From assembly GCA_020284085.1 (NCBI GenBank), contig JACEVL010000834.1, forward strand, positions 248,001-312,000: a DNA stretch of 64,000 bases. The letters are read 5' to 3'. The notes beneath the pieces were generated by a model. That model saw only the letters and a program-made list of their open reading frames with translations. It searched no databases and was not told where the DNA came from. Source of the stretch: Aporrectodea caliginosa. Lineage: Eukaryota; Annelida; Clitellata; Crassiclitellata; Lumbricidae. Both the position numbers and the translations under genes were made by a program. This document shows, piece after piece, positions 36,601-47,945 of this stretch. Position 1 is the stretch's first letter. Every line of letters begins with the position of its first letter.

Positions 36601-38630
36601 TTAAAGGTTCCGAACCAATTATAAACGATCATTGTACTATTGACCCATTGGTTCAAATACGTGACCCAATAAATAATAAAATTAATAGTCACGCATAATT
36701 AATCTCAGACAGAAACAGAGTATTTGTCTAACCCAGGATCATTGACGTTGACCTCACCTCAACAATGCCTCCCACAATATAAACGTTTCCATATAAGCAG
36801 TCTATAATAGTTGTTAACACTGTGCAGTTCTGAAATTTTTGTAGCGCCATCGACCCTACTCATACAAAGAGTAGTTACGGCACTCGATTCCAGTAAATGG
36901 AATAACAGACTAAATATGTGATACTATTTATTAATTAAATTCACGTGTAAGGCACTCAACTGCGCTGTATACAAATGTTCACCGTTCCAAGTCACAGCGT
37001 CATTAAATAAGAAGAATAGTTATCCTGAAGACCTTTTAATCTTTTACGTGCGTTCTATAAAGTCAACATCAATTGATCATAAGCTTTATTGCTTTCTGCG
37101 TTGAAACGTGACTTAAGAGATCGCAAAACACACACGAAGTAAAATTGTTAGCTATAGCAGGCCTAAAAGTGGTGCTATGCTATCGACTGAGTGTTCGAGT
37201 AGGTTGTCGGAGCCTAAGTTCACTATCGTGGCATACTTCAAACTTCTAAGTAGTGATCGAACTCTTTGATAGAGCTATTAAACGGAAACTCTATTCTCCT
37301 GGAGCTTATTTGACGTATATTGGACGAGAGCATGAAGTCGTAAATTCTCATATTATGCCTAGATTTCCATTAGCATGAACCATGGAGCTGTAAATGCTTA
37401 GTGAGGTACCTAACAGAGGCTCTATTAAGTGCCTTAGTGCATGCGGGGATGCATACATACATACATACATAGATATAGATACATACACAAATGCATACAT
37501 AAATACACACACATGTATAAATATATGCATATACTTAAAAATTAGCCCTACATAAATACATAATACATACATATAAATATATGCATACATACATATACAT
37601 GTATACTGTATTCATACATGCATTTATTTATGCATAGGCCTACATTACATGCATATACAAAGTATGTCTATGGGAGTCATTTGAACACGGAAAACACACA
37701 GGCTTACCAATTAATTCAGCCGAGCACCGATAGCTGATAAATCATTCAGCCAAGTTGTTTAGTTTCAGCCGTTAGAATTAAGTTACATGTGAACGCGATT
37801 ACTGACCACCCATCTGATTACGTCATTATTTAAATCAGCCCACCTTGTCGGCTGTACATAATATTAGCCTTTTAGTATCTTTTTAATTTGCCGACCGACC
37901 ATCGACCCTCATTTGTCTCGGATTCGGTGCAGTTTTCAGTCCGTGTTTTCTTTCCACTCCGCCCGCTTGGTGTTATGACTGAAAATAGAACAAATGGAAA
38001 ACACACCAACGCTGGGTGAGCGATCGAGATATTAGCAGAAGAGTTAAGTTTCATTGCAGAGGCAGGTTCTGTGTGTACGTGCGTTTGTACCAATGAGTTG
38101 GTAAGTCGTTCGTAGAGTGTCTCTTACACGCTAAACAGCAGATGGTTCGCATTGATGGTAAGGGATGGTAAAGACGTTAACGAAGTCGTTTCGGAGTAGG
38201 AACGACTCCCGATGTTGAATGTCGGCCAGTATCACTTGGTGGTAATTCACTGAGCGTGGAATGCATTTGTATCCGGTGAATTTGTCTGTTTTCTTCCTTC
38301 TTCCTACGATACACTAAATATACGGAGTTAGTTGGACTACATACTAGGCCTACATATTGTGTACTAAGTTCAGTTCCGGATTAAGGCATAAGCCAACTAA
38401 GCCATGGCTTAGGGCCCCACAAGTTCCACAATGTTTTGAAGGCCCTCAAAATCCGGAGGAATTAAATCAAATTGTTGTAGCAAATTCCTAATTTTGAATA
38501 AGTTAGCGTTTTAACCTGAAACGTTTTTCATTGCTAGTAAGTTTTAGTTACTACTTACTTACTGATTACTGACCTTAGTCACAGACTCACACTAACAGTC
38601 TGTGTAAGGCCTATATATATATTATATATA
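33210..38630. other. Long non-coding stretch
   Basis: No supported gene in 5.4 kb. It holds (GT)n at about 33368-33406, (TA)n at about 33618-33658, CAGA/GA at about 35026-35162, CATA repeats at about 37450-37620, and the dispersed repeat at 35835-35962. An inverse SINE-tail motif ('acatagcgcc') lies at about 36035. Confidence 0.55.
35835..35962. repeat. Dispersed repeat, copy shared with 50208-50330
   Basis: Both copies contain 'gcgttggctcgttctaa', 'cccagcaaatcatcat', 'ggtagtag' and 'tctctttc', in the same order and orientation, with several small indels. The family is unknown. Confidence 0.7.
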
Positions 38631-38920
38631 TGTCATATGCACCGATTATATACTTACCTGTTTAAGTTTTAGTAGGAGTGTTAGTTTGGCTTTTAGATTT
38701 ATGTATGTAAATTATATTAGAATATATAGGTTGTACTCTACTGATTGGACTTTATATTTAGGTATGAACACTTTAACCAATAGCAATGTATTGGAACAGT
38801 CTATTTTATGTTCACATTATCGTGTTATTCGAGTGTCAAGAATAAAGCAGTCGCTCACAAGTTGTGGTTGAGAACGGACTCAGGTGTTCTGTGGACTATC
38901 ACACGTGGTGGTAGTTCACA
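38631..38920 (+). repeat. Extra LTR, inverted relative to the element
   Basis: Reverse complement of 43487-43776. At diagnostic sites (for example the base in 'ataatcggtgcatatg' and the 'cacagaacacctgag' variant) it matches the 5' LTR rather than the adjacent 3' LTR. Confidence 0.95.
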
Positions 38921-38960
38921 TTTGGCGTCGTGGACAGGAGTGTCAATCCCGGTCTCCAAA
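38921..38960 (+). other. Copied primer-binding site plus 20-bp spacer
   Basis: 38923-38940 reads TGGCGTCGTGGACAGGAG, matching the element's primer-binding site at 43467-43484 (TGGCGTCGTGAACAGGAT, element orientation) at 16 of 18 positions. Similarity stops there. 38941-38960 is a spacer of unknown origin before the adjacent LTR. Confidence 0.85.
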
Positions 38961-39250
38961 TGTGAACTACCACCACGTGTGATAGTCCACAACACATCTG
39001 AGTCCGTTCTCAACCACAACTTGTGAGCGACTGCTTTATTCTTGACACTCGAATAACACGATAATGTGAACATAAAATAGACTGTTCCAATACATTGCTA
39101 TTGGTTAAAGTGTTCATACCTAAATATAAAGTCCAATCAGTAGAGTACAACCTATATATTCTAATATAATTTACATACATAAATCTAAAAGCCAAACTAA
39201 CACTCCTACTAAAACTTAAACAGGTAAGTATATAATCGATGCATATGACA
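38961..39250 (-). repeat. 3' LTR of the gag-protease element
   Basis: 290 bp, TG...CA. In element orientation it contains AATAAA ('gtcaagaataaagcagtcg'), a likely polyadenylation signal. It differs from the 5' LTR at several positions. Confidence 0.95.
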
Positions 39251-39270
39251 TTACCTCTTTCCATCCCTTT
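39251..39270 (-). other. Polypurine tract of the gag-protease element
   Basis: In element orientation 'aaagggatggaaagaggtaa' directly precedes the 3' LTR. Confidence 0.8.
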
Positions 39271-39464
39271 AAGTTTACAAATTATGCTTTACATCATTTG
39301 TAAACTTGTACATAGAAATAATACTTCAAACAACTATATACAAAATATTTACAAGCACATTCCAACTCTTAACTATGCTTAAATACATTTCCCCTACACC
39401 ATACACATCATCCAAATCACTACACTTATCATCTGGCTGCCGTACCAATCTCCATCGCACCAAC

Positions 39465-42400
39465 CTAACCAACTCCAACATCATCAAACATGACAAAGAA
39501 TTGGGATCTGCGCCCACTACGCCAGACACTCCCAACACAAACATCTTTCCACTTAAAAAGCGCCCCACTCATTGCATGGGCACCTTTCAAAACCTGACAT
39601 TCACCACCACTATCACAGTACACATTCACAACTTCACACATGACAATATAACACCAACAATATTTCCAAGAATCAACTTCCTTCTGCTTTTCTTCAATCC
39701 GAAACAAACTCTCTAACTCCTTTCCTTTTACACGTGCCAAACACTTCACAACTTTCATAAAGCCTTGTATCAACTCTCTGTACCAAAATACCAACACAAC
39801 AATTACGACACTCATGACAATCTCATCAACAACAGGCCTCGAGTATTGATAATAAACAAAAACATTTCTGTATTTAATATCATATATCAAGCGAAGCGAT
39901 TGATCCTTCTTCTTGACCAAACCCAACAGACTTTCCATAAGACCAGTAGAAGGTTTGACTCTGCCCATGTTGATCAGATCGTCACTTCGTCGTTCCACCT
40001 CAGATCGATAGATCAGTCGCACATCAGCAAACTCCCACGTCGCCAATTCACCATACAGTTCCACCTCGTGCATTGCTACATCACAAAAGACAGATTTATC
40101 AGCACAATAATCAACACATTCGATTACTGAACCAATCAACAGTTTATGTTGTATGACCTTAACATCATGTTTACCCTTTTTAATCTGTAATAGTTGCCCT
40201 TCCATGTCATTCTTCATTTGCATCTCAATCCTTTCAACGTCATCATCTTCCTCAACTACTAAACCACACACAGAACCATGTTCATGTAACCCATCACCTT
40301 CCTTACCTACTTCACGTTCCATCAAATCCAACAAACCCAAATACTGCTGTACTGGTTGTTCATGAGGTAACACATTACCTATATCACCTTCCTCACATTC
40401 CGTCAAATCAACCACATCCACAGACTGTTGTAATGGTTGCTCATGTTGCAACACGTTACCTTCCTCACCTTTAACTTCACTATGGCTACACAACTTTTCC
40501 AAGTCCAAGTGTTCTATCTCCACTTCTTCCACTTCTTCTGTTTCTTTACTCACTTCCTTAGTCCCATCATGTACGATTTCACTTAATTTATCCTGAATCA
40601 ACACGTTTGCCTGAACTTCAGCATCAGTACTTGAACTTTTTGACAACAATTTCAATTCGGCAACCAGCTCTGGATGCAACATCAAAGTTTCTCTTCCCGA
40701 CATATCGTCAACAACAGCACAAACCACAGACATGTATTGTCCAACATTACATAACTTAAAATAGTTATTATCACAATCCACATTAGCCAACCGCAATTCA
40801 AGCTTAACTAATTTCGCCACAACCGGTTTTCCAACAACACCCTGAATATTCACTTCACCTATTTCGTCCAAATGTATACCTTCGAGTACTTCCTTACTTA
40901 CTACAGGAATTTCAGTTCCCGAATCAACCAAACATTTCACTTTCCTCTTCTGCATTACATCCACATTAATTTCAATATCAACATGTTGTAAAATTCCCTT
41001 TTTCAACACCAAATTAGCATTACAACAGTCCAACCTCTCTTCACTCGCTTCATCTACTTCCTGTTCCACTTTCTTCTCTTCTTCCAACACACATTTCATC
41101 ACCATCTTAGGTTGCGTTTCAACCTCCAATTCATCTTCAAATTCAGGCCTATTAATTACCTCTATCGCCATTTTTGGTTGCGTTCCATCATACCTTACAA
41201 ATTCATATTTAGGACTCTCAAACAACACTTTGTACACAGGCCTTTCTGGTTCTTCCAGTACACAAGCTCTGGCTGATAATTCATTTGGACATCCTACTGG
41301 CCTATTAATTACCTCCATCACAGGCCTTTCTTCTTCCTCCAATACACAAGCTCTGGCAGACACTTCTCTCGACTGCCTCTTTGCACAATCCTTAATTAAA
41401 TGGGAATAACTACCGCATGCAAAACACTTTCTCTCATTCTTCTCCTCAAAACCTTTCTTCACTGCCGGTTCCACATACCTGCTTCTATTCCACATCTTTT
41501 CCTTCGATTGCCTTTTCATACAATCCTTACTTAGATGTGAATAACTTCCACAATCTAAACACCTTCTCTCATTCTTCTCGACAAAACCTTTCTTCATCTC
41601 TCTATAACCTTGACCATTACCTTGGTACATGTTATCATCGATTGTCCGTGACTCATCAGCAACAGATTTATGAAAACCTACATACCCAATCCTATTATTC
41701 ACATGCAAATCTGCCAAATCAGCAACAGCATCAGATGTCAAACATTCAGTTCCCTCTTTCATCAAGACAAATTGCAAAGGACCAGGCGACAACGACTCTT
41801 TCAATCGATCAGCCACCATCAAGTCACACAATTTAACAAAATCTTGTTTCACATTTCTACTCCGAACGTAATAGTTAAACAAATTCTTTAACCTTGTATT
41901 GAACAATGTAAAAGTTTCATCAGGCATTTTCTTTGCCTCCATGAATTTTGCTCTGTATTCTCGAGGAGTAAGTTTAAATTCCTTAAGAATGTACTCTTTT
42001 ACACGATCATAATCATCCTGATCCTGGTATGACAATCTGTTCAACACTGCCCTAGCTTTGTAGGTCATTAAAGGTAACAGTAATTTTACCCAATAGGCCT
42101 TCTCGACCACGAAACTTTTGAAAGCATTTTCGACAGTTTCAAAATACAGCGGAATCTCCGCAAGATCATTAGGCATGCGTGGCAACACATGCTTCATAGC
42201 ATCACCAAGCTTCTTCATCTTAACTATAGGAGTCTCTTCCTCCTTCTCTCTCTTTTTCTTCTTTTCCATTTCCTCTTTCTTCTCCTCTTTTCTCAACTCA
42301 AGTTCCTCTTTTCTCAACGCCATCTCCTTTTCTTTCTCCGCCCTTTCCTTTTCCTCCTTCTCTTTTCTCTCAGCCCTTTCCTCTCTTCTCTCCGCCCTTT

Positions 42401-42791
42401 CCTTCTCTTCCTTCTCTCTTCTCCACTTCATCTCCTCTCTTTTTAATGCCAATTCCTCTCTTCGTAACTCAATTTCCTTGTCTTCCTTCTCTCTTCTCCA
42501 CTCCATCTCTGCTCTTATCCAACTCTCCTCTCTAAATTCACCCTTCCGTTCACTTCTCTCTTCTCTTTCTTCTCCCAAATCACTTTTCCTTTCTTCCAAT
42601 TGTGCTACAGCACCTTCACTTTCTTCCATTTCTTCTTTCAGCCATTCATTAGCCAACTCCTCCAACAGAACTTCTCGCTCCAGAAGTAGCACCACTTCCT
42701 CTGCTTTACCGTACCCTACAAGCTTTTGTCTCACTCTTTCAGTAGACATTTTCTTAAGTTCAGCACTTTTGTCACTAGACAAATGCTCCAT
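39465..42791 (-). CDS. Gag-protease polyprotein of a defective gypsy-type element, with reverse transcriptase remnant
   Basis: 1108 residues with no stop. An N-terminal segment (about 1-60) leads into a long Glu/Lys/Arg coiled coil (about 60-190). A Gag capsid region (about 192-370) follows, whose C-terminal half (about 270-365, 'REYRAKFMEAKKMPDETF') resembles the SCAN fold known from Gmr1-like gypsy Gags. Two zinc knuckles follow: C411-C414-H419-C424 and C456-C459-H464-C469. An aspartic protease-like segment has DSG at 623-625. At about 925-995 a reverse transcriptase start is recognisable ('LVKKKDQSLRLIYDIKYRN') but decayed, and it breaks off; the catalytic YxDD, RNase H and integrase are absent. 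The final ~100 residues probably come from beyond the deleted part. The long open frame implies recent activity or selection on Gag. Confidence 0.85.
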   Translation of the reverse strand: MEHLSSDKSAELKKMSTERVRQKLVGYGKAEEVVLLLEREVLLEELANEWLKEEMEESEGAVAQLEERKSDLGEEREERSERKGEFREESWIRAEMEWRREKEDKEIELRREELALKREEMKWRREKEEKERAERREERAERKEKEEKERAEKEKEMALRKEELELRKEEKKEEMEKKKKREKEEETPIVKMKKLGDAMKHVLPRMPNDLAEIPLYFETVENAFKSFVVEKAYWVKLLLPLMTYKARAVLNRLSYQDQDDYDRVKEYILKEFKLTPREYRAKFMEAKKMPDETFTLFNTRLKNLFNYYVRSRNVKQDFVKLCDLMVADRLKESLSPGPLQFVLMKEGTECLTSDAVADLADLHVNNRIGYVGFHKSVADESRTIDDNMYQGNGQGYREMKKGFVEKNERRCLDCGSYSHLSKDCMKRQSKEKMWNRSRYVEPAVKKGFEEKNERKCFACGSYSHLIKDCAKRQSREVSARACVLEEEERPVMEVINRPVGCPNELSARACVLEEPERPVYKVLFESPKYEFVRYDGTQPKMAIEVINRPEFEDELEVETQPKMVMKCVLEEEKKVEQEVDEASEERLDCCNANLVLKKGILQHVDIEINVDVMQKRKVKCLVDSGTEIPVVSKEVLEGIHLDEIGEVNIQGVVGKPVVAKLVKLELRLANVDCDNNYFKLCNVGQYMSVVCAVVDDMSGRETLMLHPELVAELKLLSKSSSTDAEVQANVLIQDKLSEIVHDGTKEVSKETEEVEEVEIEHLDLEKLCSHSEVKGEEGNVLQHEQPLQQSVDVVDLTECEEGDIGNVLPHEQPVQQYLGLLDLMEREVGKEGDGLHEHGSVCGLVVEEDDDVERIEMQMKNDMEGQLLQIKKGKHDVKVIQHKLLIGSVIECVDYCADKSVFCDVAMHEVELYGELATWEFADVRLIYRSEVERRSDDLINMGRVKPSTGLMESLLGLVKKKDQSLRLIYDIKYRNVFVYYQYSRPVVDEIVMSVVIVVLVFWYRELIQGFMKVVKCLARVKGKELESLFRIEEKQKEVDSWKYCWCYIVMCEVVNVYCDSGGECQVLKGAHAMSGALFKWKDVCVGSVWRSGRRSQFFVMFDDVGVG

Positions 42792-43466
42792 CTTGACAGA
42801 TTCGTTTTACAACAAATGACAACGAACAAATACAAATTCTACCCCACCGCCAACTGTTCTGCAAGTATAGAATGAAATAGGTAGACTTATCTTCCCCACA
42901 AAGTCTTTTCTTCTTCACCGCCGTCGTCTGTTGATCGTGACTCCAGACTTCTCACCAGTCGTTGCTTCGTCACCTCCGAGACTCGACTTGACCACCGGCG
43001 TCTGGACTTGTCCTTCGAATACCACCACTGCAGAATTGGACCACTGCACCCAGGAACCGAACCTCAGTCACCTTGGCACTGCTGGCACTGTAGACAAGGA
43101 ACGACCCGTACAGCTTGGCTTCGTCTGAATCCTCCTCCGAAAACAGCTTGGCCTCCAAAACCACACCCACGTCAAACAGAAGTCTAAATGAAATGTGACT
43201 CAGACCTAGATATGATCAGCCTTCGTCACACTCATTTAACGACAACTGTAGACCACCACGTCTGAGTTCGAGTTGTGGTTCGTCCCACTCGACCACTCAG
43301 ACCAGACAAATTATTGACGTTTTTGTCTGTCTAAACCTTCGTCAAACCAACGTCAACTTCTTGTTGTACAGCACCGTTGTAACACAACGCAGACGAAACA
43401 CGCTTCGTCTCTCCTCGGTCGTCTTCCGTAGACAGGGATGGGCACTCCCACCTGTCTAGCTGGCCG

Positions 43467-43484
43467 ATCCTGTTCACGACGCCA
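43467..43484 (-). other. Primer-binding site of the gag-protease element
   Basis: Element orientation, two bases after the 5' LTR: TGGCGTCGTGAACAGGAT. It fits the complement of a tRNA 3' end. From memory it is closest to serine tRNAs, which I could not verify. 42792-43466 is an untranslated leader. Confidence 0.6.
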
Positions 43485-43486
43485 AA

Positions 43487-43776
43487 TGTGAACTACCACC
43501 ACGTGTGATAGTCCACAGAACACCTGAGTCCGTTCTTAACCACAACTTGTGAGCGACTGCTTTATTCTTGACACTCGAATAACACGATAATGTGAACATA
43601 AAATAGACTGTTCCAATACATTGCTATTGGTTAAAGTGTTCATACCTAAATATAAAGTCCAATCAGTAGAGTACAACCTATATATTCTAATATAATTTAC
43701 ATACATAAATCTAAAAGCCAAACTAACACTCCTACTAAAACTTAAACAGGTAAGTATATAATCGGTGCATATGACA
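43487..43776 (-). repeat. 5' LTR of the gag-protease element
   Basis: 290 bp, upstream of gag in element orientation; right neighbour is AT-rich target DNA. Confidence 0.95.
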
Positions 43777-44302
43777 ATATATATAATTAGAAAAACATAG
43801 CTTATCATGTACAGGTATACGCTTAGAACTTTGTGTTCAGATACCCATACTTTGGTAATTGGCTTTGCTTGGGGTTAGGGGTTATGGCCCCGGATGTCTT
43901 AATGCGGCTCTTGGCTTAGAGCCTCGGAAGTCTTAATCCGGCCATGACTGAGTGAGACTGTGAAACTAGTAACTATGTTGCATAATTTTGATTGACTTTG
44001 AGCCTTTTTACTATTTTGTACACATTGTGTTGCTCTAAAGTCTACAATGTTTGCGTTTGTCTCGCGCTACTAAATATCACTTACTCACTCACTCACTAAA
44101 ATATATATGGGCCTACATACACACATATCCATATTCGTAGCCTACACACATGCATAATTACATACTTAGTTGCTTATATAACATGGCATCACTTGGCCTA
44201 TCTAATAGCGTAGTACATAATATATTCGTTTTATTTCCCTTCATCATTCCCCTTATTTAAACTCCAAAGCTTCCATGTACCGTGCTAATCAGCTCGTGCA
44301 CT

Positions 44303-46907
44303 CATTAGCGTCGCCACGGGGGGCAAGGGGGGGGCAGCTGCCCCCAACCCTGGTCAGGCTGGGTCCTGGGATTCGTGCAAATCCGGTGAGTTTTTTAGGG
44401 GGGGTACCCTATGTGGTGTGTGGTTTGACATTTTACATTGAAGTTCCTCTTCTCCTCTTCCAAAGTTTGTTTTCTTTCTCAAAGACTAATCACTAATCAA
44501 CAGGTGACGGATTGTGCTTTACACAAAATAATACAGAAGAATAGGGAAAAGTCCAATGTTGTTTATCTCTCCTATTCGCAGTGATGAGTCATGATGGGGT
44601 GACCTATTTACACCAGTCACACAGCCGCATTCCAACAGGCTGTTCTTGCACGGGGACCTTAAATGGTGTGGCGTCCATTCGAACGGGCGAGCAGTGAGGA
44701 AGGATGTAACCCAATCAATTCATTGAAAAATGCGCAGGGTCGAGGCCGTATACGGTCACTATATGAAAACGCTAACATTTAACATTTAGCTACGAGTCAC
44801 AGTTAGCTCCTATCAGCGCTGAAATAATGGAACAATTTTGTTCCTATGACAGCTTAAAATGCTACCATTACAGTATGGAAATTCAAAAAATTTTAAAAAC
44901 GCGAACATTTAACATTTAGCTACGAGTCACAGTTAGCTCCTATCAGCGCTGAAATAATAGAACAATTTTGTTCCTATGACAGCTTAAGAAGCTACCATTA
45001 CAGTATGGAAATTCAAAAAAAAATTTTAAACGCGAACATTTAATATTTAGCTACGAGTCACAGTTGGCTCCTATCAGCGCTGAAATAATAGAACAATTTT
45101 GTTCCTATGACAGCTTAAAATGCTACCATTACAGTATGGAAATTCAAAAAATTTTAAAAACGCGAACATTTAATATTTAGCTACGAGTCACATGCAGTTA
45201 GCTCCTATCAGCGCTGAAATAATAGAACAATTTTGTTCCTATGACAGCTTAAAATGCTACCATTACAGTATAAAAATTCAAAAAAATTTAAGTGGGGTGT
45301 TGTTTATCTCTCCTATTCGCAGTGATGAGTCATGATGGGGTGACCTATTTACACCAGTCACACAGCCGCATTCCAACAGGCTGTCCTTGCACGGGGACCT
45401 TAAATGGTGTGGCGTCCATTCGAACGGGCGAGCAGTGAGGAAGGATGTAACCCAATCAATTCATTGAAAAATGCGCAGGGTCGAGGCCGTATACGGTCAC
45501 TATATGAAAACGCTAACATTTAACATTTAGCTACGAGTCACAGTTAGCTCCTATCAGCGCTGAAATAATGGAACAATTTTGTTCCTATGACAGCTTAAAA
45601 TGCTACCATTACAGTATGGAAATTCAAAAAATTTTAAAAACGCGAACATTTAACATTTAGCTACGAGTCACAGTTAGCTCCTATCAGCGCTGAAATAATA
45701 GAACAATTTTGTTCCTATGACAGCTTAAGAAGCTACCATTACAGTATGGAAATTCAAAAAAAAATTTTAAACGCGAACATTTAATATTTAGCTACGAGTC
45801 ACAGTTGGCTCCTATCAGCGCTGAAATAATAGAACAATTTTGTTCCTATGACAGCTTAAAATGCTACCATTACAGTATGGAAATTCAAAAAATTTTAAAA
45901 ACGCGAACATTTAATATTTAGCTACGAGTCACATGCAGTTAGCTCCTATCAGCGCTGAAATAATAGAACAATTTTGTTCCTATGACAGCTTAAAATGCTA
46001 CCATTACAGTATAAAAATTCAAAAAAATTTAAGTGGGGTGTTGTTTATCTCTCCTATTCGCAGTGATGAGTCATGATGGGGTGACCTATTTACACCAGTC
46101 ACACAGCCGCATTCCAACAGGCTGTCCTTGCACGGGGACCTTAAATGGTGTGGCGTCCATTCGAACGGGCGAGCAGTGAGGAAGGATGTAACCCAATCAA
46201 TTCATTGAAAAATGCGCAGGGTCGAGGCCGTATACGGTCACTATATGAAAACGCTAACATTTAACATTTAGCTACGAGTCACAGTTAGCTCCTATCAGCG
46301 CTGAAATAATGGAACAATTTTGTTCCTATGACAGCTTAAAATGCTACCATTACAGTATGGAAATTCAAAAAATTTTAAAAACGCGAACATTTAACATTTA
46401 GCTACGAGTCACAGTTAGCTCCTATCAGCGCTGAAATAATAGAACAATTTTGTTCCTATGACAGCTTAAGAAGCTACCATTACAGTATGGAAATTCAAAA
46501 AAAAATTTTAAAACGCGAACATTTAATATTTAGCTACGAGTCACAGTTGGCTCCTATCAGCGCTGAAATAATAGAACAATTTTGTTCCTATGACAGCTTA
46601 AAATGCTACCATTACAGTATGGAAATTCAAAAATTTTAAAAACGCGAACATTTAATATTTAGCTACGAGTCACATGCAGTTAGCTCCTATCAGCGCTGAA
46701 ATAATAGAACAATTTTGTTCCTATGACAGCTTAAAATGCTACCATTACAGTATAAAAATTCAAAAATTTAAGTGGGGAGGGGCACATCCCCTCCCCAACC
46801 CCTCTCCCTGCTCGGCGCTCCGCGCCTCAGCGATCGTCCTTCGGACGCTCATTACTCTGTCCTCCTATGCCTTGCCCCCCAACCTTGAACCTCTGGCGAC
46901 GCCACTG
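44303..46907. mobile_element. Non-autonomous hAT element carrying a tandem-repeat array
   Basis: The left end CATTAGCGTCGCCAC and the right end read inward CAGTGGCGTCGCCAG are inverse copies. A perfect 8-bp duplication, CGTGCACT, flanks the element (44295-44302 and 46908-46915), as expected for hAT. There is no transposase. Sub-terminal G-rich (left) and C-rich (right) stretches pair partly. Most of the 2605 bp is three tandem 741-bp units. Confidence 0.85.
44557..46773. repeat. Three 741-bp tandem units, each with four ~130-bp monomers
   Basis: Units start at 44557, 45298 and 46039 with 'tgttgtttatctctcctatt'. Each has a ~212-bp single block, then four monomers (starts at 44769, 44899, 45030, 45160 in unit 1) with the core 'ctacgagtcaca' ... 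'agcgctgaaataat' ... 'gaacaattttgttc'. The fourth monomer always carries an extra 'atgcag'. Units are almost identical, while monomers within a unit differ more: a higher-order repeat pattern. Confidence 0.95.
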
Positions 46908-47945
46908 CGTGCACTATCTCTCCGACTTACATTTTATTTTCATTGTGGTCAAAGCAGTGGAAATAATGGATCGGTTGTTGCTGCATTTGGGACTAGCAGA
47001 CGCGCAATGTACTATGAATAGGGACAATTCACACCGTAAGATCTCAAACTATATCCAGCCATAGACATCCACTGCTGCACAGTAATAGACTCCTGCTGTG
47101 TGCTATGAATGACATCTGTTTACACGGTGAATCTCCAACTCTGTCGATACACATACTTGAAATGCCTGTTGCATTAATGTCGTTAACGGTTTAGTAGAAG
47201 TCTACAACAGCCTGTGCTACATCACTCATTATCTGTACCATCGTCTGCACTTAGGCCACATTAATGACGGTTCTTGGTCCTCTTCTGGCATTCAGTATTG
47301 CACAAGTTGTCGTCAATAAACGAATGATTCAAAACTCTTATTAGACCGGTCCATGTCGACTTTGTCACTTTGTTTATACTCTGCAGTAGAGGCTCCGTAG
47401 AGTCTATACGGCGTAGACTGTTTGCATCGTTAGGTATTGCCGCAATGACTATTTTACAGGAGTTTCAGATTTATGTTGATATTTTAAATATTTTTTTGCA
47501 ATAAGAAAATATAAACCGTGTATTTACTGCATGCAGGCCTATTATTTAGGCCACGGCTTGCGTATGTCGACTATCGAAGCATAGGATCTTGGTATTTGAT
47601 ATATTTCTGCTTCTGGCTGAATGGTATGCGTGGATGGGCCGTATACATGATTCTTATGCCCAATCTTGCCCGCTATATTTGAATAAGTATGGTTAACTGT
47701 GCTACCTGCAAAGTAACCATGATATCAGCATATTCGTCGTTTTCATAGACTAGCTTAACTGATACTTATTTGAACTGATTCACTATGCTTCAAAGTAAAC
47801 AGACAGTTTTTGTTGCAGGATTGGCCATTAGATACGACTGGCCACTTGTTAGAACACTTGAACCACACTACGAATAGATAGAATGCCAGCAAGCCTTTAC
47901 AATGGATGGTTGAGGGACTGAGGAACTATCGTCAAAATCCCGGAT
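46908..47945. other. Intergenic stretch and probable 5' leader exon of the PDZ gene
   Basis: No gene seen before a likely acceptor (ttttgttgcag) at 47818, which would open a leader exon at 47819. In the PDZ frame a TAG at 47829-47831 follows. A short upstream frame starts at ATG 47883 and stops at 47919-47921. Confidence 0.5.

Larger units (their letters stand above)
38631..43776 (-). mobile_element. Gag-protease-only LTR retrotransposon with an extra inverted LTR at one end
   Basis: Three 290-bp LTR copies: 38631-38920 (inverted), 38961-39250 and 43487-43776. The minus-strand element 38961-43776 (4.8 kb) has a 5' LTR on the right, a primer-binding site, one long gag-protease frame, a purine tract and a 3' LTR. 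It lacks nearly all of reverse transcriptase, RNase H and integrase, so it must depend on another element. The outer edges of the whole 38631-43776 block share ATATA, whereas the inner element alone is not flanked by a shared duplication. The block therefore probably inserted as one unit; the AT-rich target makes this suggestive, not proof. Confidence 0.85.
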
